A DNA stretch of 64,000 nucleotides from Hirundichthys speculiger. Its lineage: Eukaryota > Chordata > Actinopteri > Beloniformes > Exocoetidae. The stretch is taken from NCBI GenBank assembly GCA_018398805.1, contig JAGFBZ010000817.1, forward strand, positions 62,001 through 126,000, given 5' to 3'. A program made the position numbers and the translations under genes. The notes beneath the pieces were generated by a model that worked only from the letters and a program-made list of their open reading frames with translations, did no database searches and was not told the DNA's origin. The stretch's first letter is position 1. Each line of letters starts with the position of its first letter. This document shows, one piece after another, positions 34,142-45,950 of the stretch.

Positions 34142-35380
34142 ATGGCTTCTTCTCCTCTGTTTCTCCCTCCTGCTGCTCAGTGTGTGAAATGTTCAGTTAT
34201 TCCTCTGCCTCCTTTAGCGAGAGAGGTAAATGTAAAAGTGTAAAGTGTAGTTTATTCATAGCTTTGGAGGCAAGGCTCAGTAAGCTAGAGGCTTGGTTCC
34301 ATCAACTAGATCATAGTCCGTCAAATGTAATAGGTAGTCAGGCTAACATAGTGGCGTAGCGGCCTAGAGTAGCTTTAGTTAGCAGTTCCCCTGCAGCACC
34401 TGAGCAGCCGGCCAGTCAGGGCGGCTGGGTGACCGTTCGAAGGAAGCGTAGCCCAAAACAAAGGCACGTGGATCATCATTAAACTTACTGACTTTAACAT
34501 CCACATGGATGTTGACAGTGACAGTTTTAAATGATCTCTTAGATTCGTTGGGCGTCTCACAAAAAGTGAAAGAACCAACTCACTGGTATAATCATATCCT
34601 GGATCTGGTTCTCACCTATGGTATAGATACTCATCACTTGTTAGTGTCGCCGCTGAATTCTCTTCTCTCGGACCACTATTTAATTACATTCGAGTTCAGC
34701 ATTTGTGCCGTTAAAACAGAAAATGAAACGTGTCATTACAGTAGATGTCTTTCTGAAGATGCTCTGAATAATTTAAGGAGGTCATTCTCTCTCATCTCCC
34801 TATGGTGGAATATGATAGAATAGCTGAGGGCAATATGTTACATTCAGCCCTGGATGCTGTTGCTCCTCTGAGGTAGAGGGTTTCTTACCTTAGGAGTGAT
34901 GCTGAAAAATTAATCCAGTTCTAGACTGGATTATTGCAATGCGTTGTTAGTAGGATGTCTGAAAAGCTCGCTGAATAGCCTCCAATCGATCCAGAATGCA
35001 GCAGCGAGGGTGCTGACAGGAATCCTTATGTGAGATCACGTCTCTCCCGTGTTAGCCTCCCTCAATTGGCTCCCTGTGAATTTCGAATTGAGTTTAAAAT
35101 TCTGCTTGCCGTATATAAGGCCCTCAATGGCCTAGCTCTGCACTATTTACAAGACTTGATAGCAAGCTATGCCCCTAATAGAGCTCTCCGCTCTCAGAGT
35201 GCAGGATTACTCATCGTTCCTAGAATATCCAAAGTAGGTTGGAGGACGGGCCTTCTGCTACCAGGCACCTTTTTTTCTGGAACCAGCTACCAGTTTGGGT
35301 TAAGGAGGCTGACACCATCTCCATCTTTAAAACTAATTTGAAAACATTTCTGTTTAGTAAAGCCTACAGTTAGTCTAAAC
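34142..35380 (+). pseudogene. L2 LINE ORF1/ORF2 remains
   Basis: ORF1-like: M-A-S-S-P-L-F-L-P-P then C-V-K-C, followed by L-E-A-R-L-S-K-L-E-A and W-V-T-V-R-R-K-R-S-P, with stops. Endonuclease C-terminus at about 34490-34720: D-S-L-G-V-S-Q-K-V, P-T-H-W-Y-N-H-I-L-D-L-V-L and L-S-D-H-Y-L-I (catalytic SDH box). ORF2 C-terminus at about 34920-35340: L-D-Y-C-N-A-L-L-V-G, S-I-Q-N-A-A-A-R-V-L-T-G, V-L-A-S-L-N-W-L-P-V and F-R-I-E-F-K-I-L-L-A-V-Y-K-A-L-N-G-L. The YADD-containing palm has been lost by a deletion and several frames are interrupted. Confidence 0.85.
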
Positions 35381-35430
35381 TATAGTGTGTAGGGGCTAAT
35401 AGTTGTAGCCATAGTTGTAGGAGCTAAGAG

Positions 35431-35470
35431 AGCCTACTCTAGTAGACGAGCCTACTAGAGTAGGCTCGTC
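35431..35470. repeat. Overlapping inverted repeats in the LINE 3' UTR
   Basis: GACGAGCCTAC (35445-35455) and its reverse complement (35460-35470) form an 11-bp stem with a 4-base loop. The upstream AGCCTACTCTAGTAG (35431-35445) can alternatively pair with CTACTAGAGTAGGCT (35452-35466). The two hairpins are mutually exclusive. Confidence 0.75.
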
Positions 35471-36289
35471 TTAATCACAGCTTCATCATAGCTGTGCTGC
35501 TATAGGCCTACGCTGCAGGGGGACACCAACATGATCTGCTGAGTGGTGTCTCTACTGCTTTTTCCCTTTTCCTTCCCTTTCCTCCTCCCTTCCTCCTCCT
35601 CCAGCTCATTCATAATTAATTGGGAGCACCTTGTTACTGTAACTGTGCTCCAAATTCTTTACTTTCCTGTGGTTTGTTGTGCTGTTTTTGCCCCCCTCCC
35701 CTTTTTTTTCTCTGTGTATTTGCAGGCCAGAGTTTCCTGGGTTGCATGCTGACTTGCGGTTCCATCCTTTGGCTATCCACTTGTGTGTTCGGGGTGCCGA
35801 CTGGTGTGGTGATCGACAACCTGGTCCTCTGGCCATCTCAGTGCTGCTACCTCCATCCTGTTTATGCTTTATGTTATATGGTCATTATATTTAGTCATTT
35901 GTGTGCTCTCTTCTCCCTGTCCTACACACTCTCTCTGTCCTGTCTCTCCTCTTTTCTTTCTTTACCTGGCTGGCCTTCGGCAGGAAGGTGAGCCGGGTAT
36001 GAGCCAGGTCCTGCTCAAAGGTTTCTTCCTCTTAAAGTGGAGTTTTCCTTGCCACTGTTTGGCTTAAAGGTTTTTTTTTTCTCCCTCTGTGGGAGTTTTT
36101 TTTACTTGCCATTATCCTTGTTTAGGATTCAATGTTATTTTTTAGTTAATGATATTTGGCTAGGGGTCATGCTCTGGGTCTCTGTAAAGCGCCTAGAGAC
36201 AATTGACATTGAATCAGACGCTATACAAAATAAAATTGAATTGAATTGAATGGAAATTACTTAATAGTGGAAAAGACAATATATAAAAC

Positions 36290-36525
36290 AACACATAGAT
36301 TGGGTTAATATAACCCAGCAATGGGGTGAAATTAACATCAATGCTGGGTTAAGAAATAAACCAAATAATTGGGTGGAATTAACCCAACAGGTTGGGTACA
36401 TTCAACCCACTGTTTGAGTTGAATCAATAACCCAGTGGGTTGGGTAGTTGCTTCAACCCAATCCACTGGGTTGGGTTAAAGTTGGGTTATTTTTAACCCA
36501 ATGTTTTTTAGTGTATTTGAACACT
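36290..36525. mobile_element. AACCCA-rich inverted-repeat element (MITE-like)
   Basis: TGGGTTAA/TTAACCCA motifs recur about every 15-25 bases in both orientations. The right end 'aacccaatgttttttagtgt' mirrors the left 'aacacatagattgggtt'. No coding. This kind of element is common in fish genomes. Target duplications were not resolved. Confidence 0.6.
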
Positions 36526-37930
36526 GTTCAAAGTACTGCTCATTCACTGCAAAAGACTTAGCAGATTCTTAACTAGTGGTGCATTAATTTAATTAGGAGT
36601 AGTCTTCTGGAGTAGGCCTAAGCTTTTCACCAAATTCTGAGTCACAAGTTCACAAATGGACATCTAAAAAGGGTAAGCTGCATTACAGGAGGGAATCCTA
36701 GTGATGCTGATATATGATGTTGTCAAACGTGTGTTTAGAGAATAAAGGGTGCTTATTTCCATGAAAGGAACACCTCTTAGCAAGTGGTGGATCAGGACAG
36801 TGGCACAGTGAACATCTCACTGGTGGGAAGAATGAACTCACTTAAGTGCCAGCAAATTCAACAAGAGCAATTCAAGATAATCAGCAGGTGGTTAATTATC
36901 CTAAACACTTCAGAGTTAACAATGAATTATTCCAAGAGTTAAAGAGTTTTCATTTGTCCTTATCAGAAATCAGAAAATGTATGTGAGAAGACAAAATCTT
37001 GACAATAATGTACAGTGTTGCTTCTGGAAATACTTCAAAGATTGCCTTGGCAACCTTCCAGCTGAAAGAAAGTCAGAAAGAAAGAAGCGGTCACGGAGGA
37101 GAGTATCTGGGTGTGAATGGATGGGGTCGTGATGTGTGGTGCCAGGCAGTCTGCCCGACTGGGCAGGCTCAGTGAGCGGGTGGAGAGCAGAGGAATGTGA
37201 GACACAATGACACACAGCTGGAAAAAAGATTGACAAGGAGCCACTCCGAAAGAGGAAGGGCCCTGAAACATCTATTTTATTAATTTATATCGTTTTGTTT
37301 CTTCTAATCGAACAAAGTAAAGGCCAGTTACTGTCCCTGAAAAAAATAAATTGGGTTTATTTTCATTTTCAAAAGTGATCTAATTGAGGTTTTTAAGTAA
37401 GTGGGTTTACTAAGGATCACTTTGAGGATACTTGGGCCTGTGCATAATCAGAGAGATCAGTTCGAGCCTGGCAGTGCGTAATTACGCATCAACGAGTGTG
37501 GTACTACACGCTGGTCCTGAAGTTTATCTGAATGAAAGTACAATTATATCACGTCTGACTGAATTCAGTCTCATGCGGAAACCTTAGAGACTCATTGTGG
37601 GCTAATTTTTGGATGAGAGACGGGATACTTCAGACGTTTTCTATTCTTTGTACGGCGGTGATGTAATGCGCATTTGACCGCTTTAAATCGCTCCTCTCGT
37701 TTTCTTTTCTATCCCGCCGTAGGCTCTCCTGACTCCAACTCTCTCCCTCTATCTCTGTCTCTGTCTCTCTCACACACACGCACACACACACATTTCCAAC
37801 CAACAGGCAGCTCACCGCAGCGCACGCAGAATGAGACACGCCTTTTTCTCGGCTCCGTTGTCGGGTCGGTGAGCAGCGGGCTGCCGGTGATTGACCAGCT
37901 TTTCTCCCTGATCTGTCATCCGGTTGGCTT
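36526..37930. other. Upstream flank of id4, no gene seen
   Basis: Transposon-poor sequence. A CT/CA run lies at about 37739-37792. Regulatory sites for id4 are likely to be here but cannot be assigned individually. Confidence 0.5.
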
Positions 37931-37954
37931 GGCGCCTCCCCTCTCCTCTATAAA
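37931..37954 (+). promoter_or_regulatory. id4: Candidate id4 core promoter (GGCGCC and TATAAA)
   Basis: GGCGCC at 37931-37936 and a TATAAA box at 37949-37954 lie about 250 bp before the ATG. A start site near 37980 would leave a 5' UTR of about 220 bases. Id genes are direct BMP-SMAD targets and GGCGCC is a known SMAD1/5-type core. The spaced GTCT half-site of a full BMP response element is not present at the usual distance. Confidence 0.55.
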
Positions 37955-38200
37955 TGTACGAAATCTATTCATTGCGTTCACACCGAGCTTGCCCAAGTAC
38001 GAGGAACTGCGCGGCTCCACGGAATGTGTTGACAGACTAGAATTCCGCCTTTTTTTATTTATCTTATCGCGGTGGTTTTTGGCTTTTGCTATATTTTCAT
38101 CATCTTAAATACCTTCAACTTCCAGTTGTATTTTTAATTTAATTTCATTTTATTTTTCTTATTCCGGTTTCTGTCTGAGCGTTTAGTTAGGCTATCTAAG

Positions 38201-39178
38201 ATGAAGGCTGTTACTCCAGTCCGCCCTCAGGACTCCTCCTCCAGCAGCAGCCAGCTCCCCCTTCACTATCTGTCGAAACAGAGTCTCAACATCGCCCGGT
38301 GCAGGATGGAAGAGGAGGACCTGTTCTGCCTGCAGTACGACATGAATGACTGCTACAGCCGGCTCAAGCGCCTGGTGCCCACCATTCCGCAGGATAAGAA
38401 AGTCAGCAAAGTGGAGATCCTCCAGCATGTCATAGACTACATCCTGGACCTGCAGCTGGCCCTGGAGACGCACCCTGCTCTTCATAAACAACAGCCACAG
38501 CGGACCGGGGCCTGCCCCCCTCCAGCCTCCAACCCCAACAGGACGCCACTGACGGTGCTCAACATCGACCACCATCAGGTGAGCTTTCATCCGCGGTGGA
38601 AGCGCTCCAACGCTGTTTCCAGCGGGACTTACCCGAGGGGGGGGCCCGGTTTAGCTTCCTGTGCCAGACTGTCATCCAGCCGTCACACTCAGACAAAGCG
38701 CGTCATGCCCGTTATCTGTCATTGTCCTTTCAATGCTGCAAAAAAAGAACAGAAATGTATTTTTTTTAAAGCTATTCATCTGTCATCACAGCCTTCACTA
38801 TTATGCGTAAAAAAAAAAAAATGTTTTACGTGGGTGAGATTGCACACTTGATTGCGGGCTTTATGATTTGCATGATAAAGGCAGTGTGTCAGAGGCCCAC
38901 CTTATCCCGGGATTGGTGAAGTACCTCAGCCTGCAGTCCACTCCACTGCGCACAATGAGGCCAATTTGTCATTCAATGGGCTACAAGAGAATTTATTATA
39001 GGAGATACAGCTTGTTAATACTCTGCTGAATATCATTTGTTTTCATGGCTTAGGCCAAGTCTTTTTTTTCCTTCTCTAGGAAGTAGAACTACATTATTTT
39101 ACATACTTCTCTATTATCTTTGTTTTCCAGAAGACATCGATAGTCAATAAACAAGAGGACTCGATTTTGTGCCGCTGA
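38201..39178 (+). CDS. id4: Id4, inhibitor of DNA binding (HLH without basic region), two coding exons
   Basis: Id4 dimerises with E-protein bHLH factors in the nucleus and blocks their DNA binding, which holds back differentiation in neural and other lineages. Exon 1 is 38201-38578 (126 codons). The intron is 38579-39130 (GTGAGC...TTTTCCAG, phase 0). Exon 2 codes from 39131 to the TGA at 39176-39178, giving 141 aa. The start MKAVTPVRP matches the Id4-type N-terminus. Residues 47-58 ([12 protein letters not shown]) form helix 1, then the loop [10 protein letters not shown], then helix 2 ([19 protein letters not shown], about 69-87). No basic DNA-binding region precedes the HLH. C-terminal T-P-L-T-V-L-N and [11 protein letters not shown] are Id4 traits. 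It is shorter than human ID4 (161 aa) because the alanine-rich stretch is absent and a serine run takes its place. All key residues are intact. Confidence 0.96.
38579..39130 (+). other. id4: id4 intron 1
   Basis: 552 bp with GT at 38579-38580 and TGTTTTCCAG before 39131. It splits codons in phase 0. Reading through it gives only a short tail, which is why the exon-1 frame appears extended to 38851. Confidence 0.93.
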
Positions 39179-39196
39179 AACATGAGCACTGCATTG

Positions 39197-39866
39197 GTAA
39201 GTTCACTTAAAATATTATTAATAATTATAATAATTGTTGGTTTTTGTTAATCAAACATAATTGGCCAGCATAATTCACTATAAGGGGTGGTCATTAAACA
39301 TATTATTCTTGACCATATAATTGATCATTTGTGGAGTGTTTTAGTGAGACCAGTAAACCTCAGGTAAAGTAATAACTGAAGAACATGAAATTGGCACCAA
39401 CCTCAGAGGCAGCTGTGCTTTTGCGCAATAACTGTCACTGGTGTAGCAACGTGAGAGGAGGAGAGGGTTAAAACCTCAGCATGCCCTTTCTTTCATTCTG
39501 ACACACACAGGCACACATGCATATGCTTCTTCCTCCTTCGTCCTCACCCTCAGCGTCATACACACACTTCTGTTCAAGCTAAGGATATGGAGCCAGATTT
39601 ACAGTACAACACTGACTCCGAACACACCTGGGTACGACTGAAAGCGCGTCATGTATGACGGTGAAAACACTCTCCCAAACCTCTGTAAGAGCCGCAGCGG
39701 CCTCCGCCAAATTTTCCCAACAGCTCCAGAAGCTTTCTGGGTGTTGTTTGACCTGGTTTGTTTTGGGTTGTTGATCAAGCATGGCCTCTGTTTTGTCGGT
39801 GGCGCCAGTCAGTCTGGAGCTCTCAGCTCATTCCTCCCCCCCCACCTCTATTCATCCCCTCCACAG
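39197..39866 (+). other. id4: Probable id4 intron 2, in the 3' UTR
   Basis: Eighteen bases after the stop codon is TTG|GTAAGT (donor at 39197), a near-consensus splice site. The best downstream acceptor I see is a long pyrimidine tract ending CCCCTCCACAG at 39866. Vertebrate ID4 genes have a non-coding last exon, so this layout is expected. The acceptor choice is inference. Confidence 0.6.
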
Positions 39867-40490
39867 GTGTGCAGGCTGCACAGAGCCGCTCCAAAGCCAG
39901 CAAAGCTTCGCCAGGGACTCACACCCAACTGGAGGCACAATCACACGGGGGATTGCAAAAACCGCTGGGAGAAATTAAACCCAAATAAAATGACCATTCA
40001 CATCAGCTTTTATTCCTTTTCTCTTCGAATCCAGTAAACAAGGACATGTCCACCTCCTTCTTCCAGTCTCAATGGCTCCCGCTCTACTTCTTGTCACAAT
40101 TTTTTCCTTTAAAAAGTTGAAAATATTCAATCCCAATGATCGAAGTCATTTTTTGTTGGGAAACCCATCTGCCAACAGCTATGACAACTGTCTGTGAATT
40201 GTGCTTAAAGAATAACTAAACATGACTCCAGTTAAAAGCTTTACTAAACTGCGAAAAATCATTGTAAATGTTTTGGACATCTATTGTTTAAAATAGATGA
40301 TTTGTGTTGAACAGGGAATTCATCCCTGGTATCTTAATATGGTTGATATTGTAAAGAAGAACAATTCTGATTGGAGACAATTAAGATTGTAAATATAGAG
40401 ACACAAATGTTCTATAAAAGGTATGTGAAAGGAAGACTTATATGCTTAAAATAAACTATTGTAATTATAAGATATTTTTTATTAAAACCT
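39867..40490 (+). other. id4: Probable id4 3' UTR exon with polyadenylation signals
   Basis: AATAAA occurs at 39984-39989 and again at 40450-40455. The second is followed by a T/GT-rich stretch, a plausible cleavage context. A further AATAAA lies at 41447-41452. Which one is used cannot be told from sequence. Confidence 0.45.
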
Positions 40491-41863
40491 TTTTTTTCCT
40501 GTTATGTAAATACTGTGTTTCCACTCTAGTGAATGAACGTGATTATGCTCTGCCAATAATGTCCTCACATGTTGATAACAGTTAACTCTTTGCAGTGTTT
40601 TTGATATATAGTTTCAAATGTAGCATGTCAGGCTCATTGCAGAGATATTGAACGTGCACTGAAGCAGCCCTCTCTGTGTAGGTATGTGGTGGAGTTCAAC
40701 ACCACTCCTTTGGTTTTTTGCCCTCCTCAGTTTTCTATTGAATTGTTTTGTACCTATGAACTATGACAGCTTTGACCTGCTAGGATGGGTCTGTGTGATT
40801 TCTTTTTTTTTTTTTTATTATTCTTTTTTTTTTAATTTAAGAAAAGAAAATGACTTGATTTAATTCTTTTATGTTGCACTCATGTCAGAAAAATTGATCT
40901 AAGCGCACTTCTAACAGTGTTCACGATGTCGTACTTAAAAAAAAATCACTGCAACACAGTGTCTCTGTTATGTTTCTGTAGTCTGAGCTTCTCACTGAGA
41001 AGGTTAATGGTTGACAACAGGAAATCATTAAACTTTAGTTAGGAATTGGTAAAATATGTGAACATTAACAGACCCTTTTTACACAGGCAGTGTCTTTACG
41101 CTGTTATAACATTTTCTCTGCTGGAGTATCAGCAGGATCATTAATGTAAAGGGGGGAAAGGCCTTTATTTTCATGACATTCAACACCGAATTTACCTCAC
41201 CACCCTCCTGCCGGTGTGAGAGGGTACTTGTACATTACTGTCAGCTGCACTGTTAAATTTGATCTTCACTGGCTTGTGAGGAGTTGTCAAAAACAATTAA
41301 AGGTTCCAGAAAGAATTGTGTCGTCTCAAATTTTGTGTCAGAGGGTATTTTCATTTATTGCATCCAGTGCAAACGAGTGAAGAGATGACAAGAAGGAGGG
41401 AGGTGCCGTTTCACACAGTGCAACGCATTCATGATTCATGCAAAAAAATAAAGGAGGGATAAAGTTATTACTAAAACATGCAGCAGACGTTTTCTTTTCT
41501 GAAGTCCTGAAACCTGCTTTACAGGATCCAGAGATCTAGCTTTTTGTTTTCCGAGCTTTCCTTAATTCCATCGTAAACAGGAACATGACAAAAGCGAGTG
41601 AGAGGTGAAAGGTTAGGCTCTCACTTGGCAGATATGTATAATTCATTTGTTTCCCAGAATCAATACTTCTTGTAAATTCTAATCCTACATTCACCATATT
41701 CATTTTAAGAACAAACTTGCACATATATCTATTTAGTTAATTTAAGATCCACACTTAATAATTCTCATTTAACCCCCATAAAGCATTGATAGAAACATTG
41801 ATGAAAATGTGTAGACAGGAAGAGGGAAAATAGCATCAGCCGAACCAGGAAACACATCAGGTG
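40491..41863. other. id4 downstream flank
   Basis: AT-rich and without open genes. The transcript may extend into it. A transposon-like block near 41065-41235 ('ttacacaggcagtg' ... 'gccggtgtgagag') was noticed but not resolved. Confidence 0.4.
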
Positions 41864-42070
41864 GAAATGAAATGAAATGAAATGAAAAATACTTTATTTA
41901 TCCCATAAAGGGAAATTCAATGTAGTAAGGGCTCTCTCTTTTTTTTTTTTTTATAAAAAACAGACAGAAATAATAATAATAATATAATAACAGGTGTTAA
42001 GTCTTGTTGTGGAGGCTGATGGCTGCTGGCAGGAATGATCTTCTGTAACTGAAACTGCTTTAACCAAAGA
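41864..42070 (-). repeat. 3' end of a LINE, 5'-truncated
   Basis: An AATGA run is followed by 'ctttatttatcccataaagg' and 'gaaattcaatg', and farther in by 'gctggcaggaatgatcttct'. On the minus strand this is the familiar 3' end of a fish LINE. Only about 200 bp are present. Confidence 0.65.
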
Positions 42071-42211
42071 TGAAAGAATCAAACCAGTGAGATTGTGGTT
42101 TTTTTATAGAGTAAAGCAGAATTTCACAAGGCCTCAGTCGTGTTTGCAAGAGTGTTAAACAGAAACAGCTAAATGATTAAACTAAATACTTTTCAAACAT
42201 CTGGAAAGCTG

Positions 42212-42247
<36 letters not shown>

Positions 42248-45200
42248 AAGAGGGAAGTGAATTTTATTCTTTTCCTACCTTTTTTTTTTTTTTTTACATG
42301 TATATATCCTACAATGGTTTGCTATATGGCAGTGAATCACCTTCTTTTTTGTCCCATAAAGCTGCATTTTTTTTTCTTGGACACACACTGACCCTTGTTT
42401 AGTTGTCTGCGTGTCAACGTGCTGAATGTTGGCTAAAGCGACCGTTAGACAGGCTCGGAGACTGAGGTGTCCCGTGCAGACACCAGACACCCCTGACGAT
42501 GGCCATCTGAGGATAAACGGGCCGTGCAGGCCACCTGTGTGTGTGTTTATAGTCCACAGTGAGAGAACCTGGCCACGATGCCCTTGACAAGCTCTGTCCT
42601 TGTGCTGTGTGAAATGTGAATGTGCGTTTATCTGTCTGTGTGTGAGTGAAGGGATAAAAGTTTAGAAAAAGCAAAAAAATGTGTTAAAGCACAGGTGGCC
42701 AGCTTGACAGTTAGACCTTCGAGATATGATTAAAGATACTCTGATTCACACAGAGGCCCGACAGTTTAAACCATGCCATGACTGCACAGTCGCTGAGAGC
42801 ATCACCAATGCATTTTTTACAGGAAATGCTTCTTTCAGTAGATAAATACAGGGATAAAGTGAAGTTAAAACCAGCTGGCACAGTCAACCCAGCTGACCTT
42901 GTATTTTGTTTTCATCATGAATCCCCCCCCCCCCCCCCCAATGATTTACTGAAAAATTTAATTTAAAGACAATCCTCAAAGCTCATGCTACACTTTTATA
43001 TTTGTAGAAAATGTGTGTTTCACAACTGATGTAAAAATCCATTTGTAGAATGTGAGAAATCTGGCATCTGACAAAAACATACTGAATTAAACCCTGCATT
43101 GATGTTTAATTACACAAACAGAACATGTTCATACTCATTCGAGACGTTATTAAATGACATTCCTGAAAAACATGTTTCCCTCACAGCTGCAGCGTTACAA
43201 CAATGCAGCAGAGACAGAAAAGGAGACTTGAGTTGCCGCTATATAATCACGAGCTCTGATTCTCTCTGTTAGTCAGCAGGCCAAACTGCTGCCAGCCCAG
43301 ATATATTATTCATCTATGTTCCTATAATCCTTTGCCGCAGCCATATGTTGACTCACTGTTCCCACTTTCTTGCTTTTAGCCTCCACATTCTGCATCTCTC
43401 CAGCATAAACGCTGTAGGTTTTCTTTCCAAATAATCCCTGATGGGTGTGAGATAGCAGCCTGACCAAGTCTCACACGCCGACTCTGCAAGCATCTTTACC
43501 CTCATGGTATTTTCCGGCGGCCTGGGCTAATAATTAGCAGCTCCTGTACCTGCGGCCTTCCTCTCCTCGTGTGTGCACTCTCTGGTCCAGATCGTGGGAA
43601 AGGATCACATCCTGTTTGATAAGGAGGCCCAAACCACACTGGTCAGCCTCTTTTCCAGCCTCGAATAAGGGAGTAGAGACGTCAGCCTCGTGACCACTCA
43701 TTCGGAAATACCTTAATGAACACAGTGTCATTATTATCCAAACGAGGGACAGGCCGAGCTGCAAGTGGAGCCAGTTGTTTGCACAGGTGTGCGCATGTGA
43801 GCTCTCACTTTTACGTGGGTGCATTGGTGAATTTTACCCACTATTTTCTGCAAAGAATAATAATAGATTTTTTTTTGTGTGTTGAGTGTAGCTTTGCTGA
43901 TTGTAACCATGGTTTAAAAAAAAAAAAGGAAAATAAATCAATCGACATTTTTCTTCACAGAAGAGGAAGCACCCAGCCTGTAATACCACAAATTTGTCCA
44001 CAACATCATGACTCAAACACATAAAACGAGAATGCTCGCCATTGTCTCTGCCTCAAATTAACCTTCTGCATATGTTAAACTGCAATAACAGGTTTAGCTG
44101 TGGTGTCTCGCCTCCTTCTCTCCCTGATTTAACTCCACATTACAGTGTTCCACGGGGGCCCATATCCCCACGTGTTAATCACTGCTTTTCCAGGCACATA
44201 GAGAAATATATGGCGGATGCTTGCAGAGGAACAGTGGAGGACAAAAACGTGCTCGCTCCTGGACACTACTTGATTACAGACTAATTGGTCTAGAGTGATT
44301 AAATATCTCATGCTTCTTGCTAATTGCAGCTATTTAAAGCAGCTATTAGTTTAAAATGCCTGCCACCAACAGCCGTTTACTCATAAACAAAATGTGAGAT
44401 GCAGCAGTTCACCTGCACCTCTCAGACTAAAAGAGGTGCGGGAAGCTTTGTGCCTCTAACACTTTACAGACTTCACATCTGAAATATTCAGTCTCTGTTC
44501 ATCACAATTGTTTTGAAAAATAAGAAGGGATATTTTTTTCTTTCTTCTATTCAAAATTCCAACCAACAGATGTGGATTTTTACTGATACCTGATGAATCA
44601 CAATTGTGTTCCACATTCATTTTACTTGTAATAATTAATGTGCAATTATTTCTTCATTTGGGCTGTGTGTCTTAATGATTTGACAATGTTTTTAATATAT
44701 GGAAGGAAAATAAGAAGAAACAATAATCCCTTAGTGGGTCATTAATTTTAATCTGGCAGCCCCAGTCGACCATTTACACTTTTAGACACTCCAAGAAGAA
44801 AGATGTGTGTGTGTGTATACACTCAGAGTGTTAATGTGGCCTGAGCCTGGAGCAGCCATCAAATACAATCACCGGAGAGTTAATATGTGTACACCCTCCA
44901 GTTTAGCTTTAGTAGGAGCCTCTTCCAGGGCAAAAACAAACCACCACAGGGGTGAAAGGGAGAGAAAAGGACGCATGAAGTAAGAATGCAGAAATAGGGT
45001 TAAGGAGTGTGAGAGGGATGGAGGGAGGAGGGAGGACTTGGCATCACTAGTGCCAACCCTGGCTCCCGGGAGACAGGCGATGAATTACAGAAATGAGATC
45101 TCAGACAAATGCCAAGCTGTTCCATGGAGCAGCGAGAATGGCTGCGCCTCCCCTGGAGAACAGAGTGATTAGAGAGGGGGAACCAAGGGTCTGCCAAGCC

Positions 45201-45582
45201 CCTTAAAGGATCCATGTGTGTGTGCAAGGGCGTGTGCACGCAGGGGTGGCACCGGGACAACAACCATGTCACAGAACATGACCCTGAGGTGCAACCATCA
45301 GACAGCCAATATGGCGAGTTAAATACCGCTGCTGCATCAGAGCGGAAGGGCTCCAACTGCCTCCAATCACACAGGTTTCTGTGCACCTAATCAGCTTAAT
45401 TAACGAGGCTTAGTTCACACATCTCTGCCTCCAAAAAGAAAACAAAGTGTTGCATTTACCAAAGGAAACAGTGTCTTTTTAAGTCATGAATGGACACATT
45501 TAGAGAAAAATCTCAATCCAGATATATAAAACATGGAAAAGAGACAACAACATTCAAAAACATTGGAATATATATATATATA
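42071..45582. other. Intergenic, transposon-poor sequence downstream of id4
   Basis: No gene seen. Poly-A (42219-42245) and poly-C (42925-42939) tracts occur. Stretches such as 43150-43540, 44100-44440 and 45030-45420 have balanced composition and homeodomain-like TAATTG/TTAATTAA sites. They could be conserved non-coding elements, but that needs alignment. Confidence 0.4.
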
Positions 45583-45950
45583 CAGTCATGGAAAAAATTA
45601 TTAGACCACCATTTTTTCTTCACTTTCTTGTTCATTTTAATACCTGGTTCCACTAAACGTCATCATGTGACTAAAACAGACAGAAAAGAAAACACTGAAT
45701 GCATAAAAGCAGTGTTTTTGGCAGTACAACGCCATAGCTATTGATGTAAAAACTTAAGTGATTTAGGTTATAATCAAGAAAACCATGGAAAATGGTAAGA
45801 TATCAGCTCTTAAATAAAACTCTTATGAGCAATCTTTGTGGTTATCGTTATGTTTGTCCAAACAAATGTACCTTTAGTTGTACCAGGCATTAAAATGAAC
45901 AAGAAACTGAAGAAAACAAGGGTGGTCTAATAATTTTTTCCATGGGATCA

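Larger units (their letters stand above)
33925..36250 (+). mobile_element. L2-type LINE, internally deleted
   Basis: It keeps a 5' region with an ORF1-like start, an endonuclease tail, the C-terminal part of ORF2 and a long 3' UTR ending 'ctatacaaaataaaattg' followed by AATTG units. The reverse-transcriptase core between about 34825 and 34900 is missing. Its 3' end is the reverse complement of the fragment at 341-575. Confidence 0.85.

Noticed and set aside
38192..38590. 132-codon minus-strand frame
   Set aside because: Antisense shadow of id4 exon 1.
38579..38851. Extension of the id4 frame past 38578
   Set aside because: This is read-through of intron 1. A GTGAGC donor, a TTTTCCAG acceptor and the conserved C-terminal codons in exon 2 show the true structure.
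45000..45386. 128-codon minus-strand frame
   Set aside because: No domain. The area looks like non-coding DNA and may be a regulatory element instead.
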